Shown piece after piece: positions 5,362 to 6,109 of a stretch of 6,109 nucleotides of DNA. Within the stretch, counting starts at the first letter, position 1. Every line of letters begins with the position of its first letter. The notes beneath the pieces were generated by a model. It was not told the origin of the DNA, searched no databases, and saw only the letters and a list, made by a program, of their open reading frames with translations. Position numbers and translations under genes: made by a program. Source of the DNA: Anaerolineae bacterium (GTDB lineage Bacteria > Chloroflexota > Anaerolineae > B4-G1 > SLSP01); contig JAGHDT010000325.1 in assembly GCA_021159805.1 (NCBI GenBank), positions 1 through 6,109 of the forward strand, given 5' to 3'.

Positions 5362-6109
5362 ATGGCGATCCAAACCGAACCGACCAAGCGATCCCGGATC
5401 TGGACTCTTGTTGCGTTGGCCTTTGGTTATTTCATCGATCAGGGCGAGGGGCAGGCCCTGTCCGTGCTCTTTCCCACGATCAGGGCGTTGTGGGGGCTTG
5501 ACTATACGGCCCTCGGCATAATCGGTACGATTCGCAATATCCTCCAGTCGATCAGTGCGCCTTTCTGGGGATTCGCCGCCGACCGGTTGTCGCGGAAGCA
5601 GGTTGTTATCTTCGGCACCGGCATCTGGGGTATCTGGACCCTGGCATGCGGGCTCACGCAGAACTTCGGGCAACTGTTGGTGATCCGGGCTATCTCCGGC
5701 ATTGGATTGGGCTGCCTGATGCCCGCGACGTTTTCCCTGATGTCGGATACGTTTCCCCCTAACCGGCGTGGACGCGCGTTGGGCATCCTTGAAGCCATCG
5801 GTGTGCTGGGCATTGTCATCGGCACGCTGGGCCTGGGAATGCTGGCGACGCCGGCCCTGTGGCGCTGGGGCTTCTTTGTGTTGGGTGGATTCAGCGTCGT
5901 CTCCGGCGTGCTGGTCGCCCTCTTGGTCAAGGAGCCCGTTCGCGGCAGTGCGGAACCCGAACTCCAGGGCAAGATCACTGAGGAGGAGGCCAACAAGTAC
6001 CGCGCTGAGTTCTCCGATATGCCCAAAGTTCTGGCTATCCCCACCATTTGGGTTGCGATTCTGCAGGGACTGGCCGGCAGTATGCCTTGGGTGGTGATGG
6101 GTCTCTATC
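5362..6109 (+). CDS. Major facilitator superfamily transporter, N-terminal part (3' end outside window)
   Basis: Secondary carrier of the cytoplasmic membrane; 249 residues are visible, roughly the first half of a usual 400-450-residue MFS protein. A short basic cytoplasmic tip (TKRSR) precedes the first membrane helix (about 13-25), which ends with Asp26 (YFIDQGEG). MFS motif A appears between helices 2 and 3 as GFAADRLSRK (70-79). RAISGIGLG (109-117) matches the conserved helix-4 stretch, and a second basic loop, PNRRGRALG (133-141), precedes helix 5. Six hydrophobic segments end near residue 189, followed by a long polar loop (191-222, with TEEEANKYR) typical of the central cytoplasmic linker, then the start of helix 7. 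The TM1 Asp and overall style recall Spinster-like/organic anion MFS carriers, but the substrate cannot be told. It begins 66 bases after leuS on the same strand with no clear terminator between, so co-transcription is possible. Confidence 0.88.
   Translation, partial: MAIQTEPTKRSRIWTLVALAFGYFIDQGEGQALSVLFPTIRALWGLDYTALGIIGTIRNILQSISAPFWGFAADRLSRKQVVIFGTGIWGIWTLACGLTQNFGQLLVIRAISGIGLGCLMPATFSLMSDTFPPNRRGRALGILEAIGVLGIVIGTLGLGMLATPALWRWGFFVLGGFSVVSGVLVALLVKEPVRGSAEPELQGKITEEEANKYRAEFSDMPKVLAIPTIWVAILQGLAGSMPWVVMGLY

Noticed and set aside
4570..5673. 367-codon open frame on the minus strand
   Set aside because: It spans the end of leuS and the start of the transporter on the opposite strand; the sequence is low-complexity antisense text without motifs.
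5502..6047. 181-codon open frame on the minus strand
   Set aside because: It is antisense to the MFS transporter, whose motif A and helix pattern are clear.

Overview
The window looks like a piece of a moderately GC-rich bacterial chromosome. The leucyl-tRNA synthetase and the GT-C membrane protein beside it have a style I associate with Chloroflexota (Anaerolineae-like lineages). That placement is an impression from protein motifs, not a computed result. All supported genes are on the + strand.

Layout: (1) 2-304, the C-terminal end of an unrecognised membrane protein whose start lies outside the window. (2) 305-381, a short gap with strong self-complementary pairings. (3) 382-2009, a GT-C type membrane glycosyltransferase (ArnT/PMT/GT39-like) split in two by a -1 frame change near 745-765. 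The two halves together would be a normal protein of about 540 residues. (4) 2010-2400, about 390 bases without an intact gene. It holds a 49-codon protein-like stretch directly after the glycosyltransferase stop, then a 65-codon piece resembling the C-terminal end of RNA 2'-phosphotransferase (KptA/Tpt1). Both look like gene remnants. (5) 2403-2500, a hairpin plus T-run, a good -10 box and a strong Shine-Dalgarno sequence, which together set off leuS. (6) 2506-5295, a complete leucyl-tRNA synthetase (929 aa) with catalytic, editing and anticodon-binding modules, two four-Cys zinc ribbons, and an unusually large segment just before KMSKS. (7) 5362 to the window end, the first 249 residues of a major facilitator superfamily transporter, 66 bases after leuS with no visible terminator between them, so possibly co-transcribed.

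The genes do not form an evident pathway: a housekeeping synthetase sits between membrane proteins of envelope or transport type. No RNA gene, CRISPR array, insertion sequence or clear defence/mobile system is visible. The points most worth a second look are the broken glycosyltransferase, the remnant-bearing gap after it, and the enlarged pre-KMSKS segment of LeuRS.
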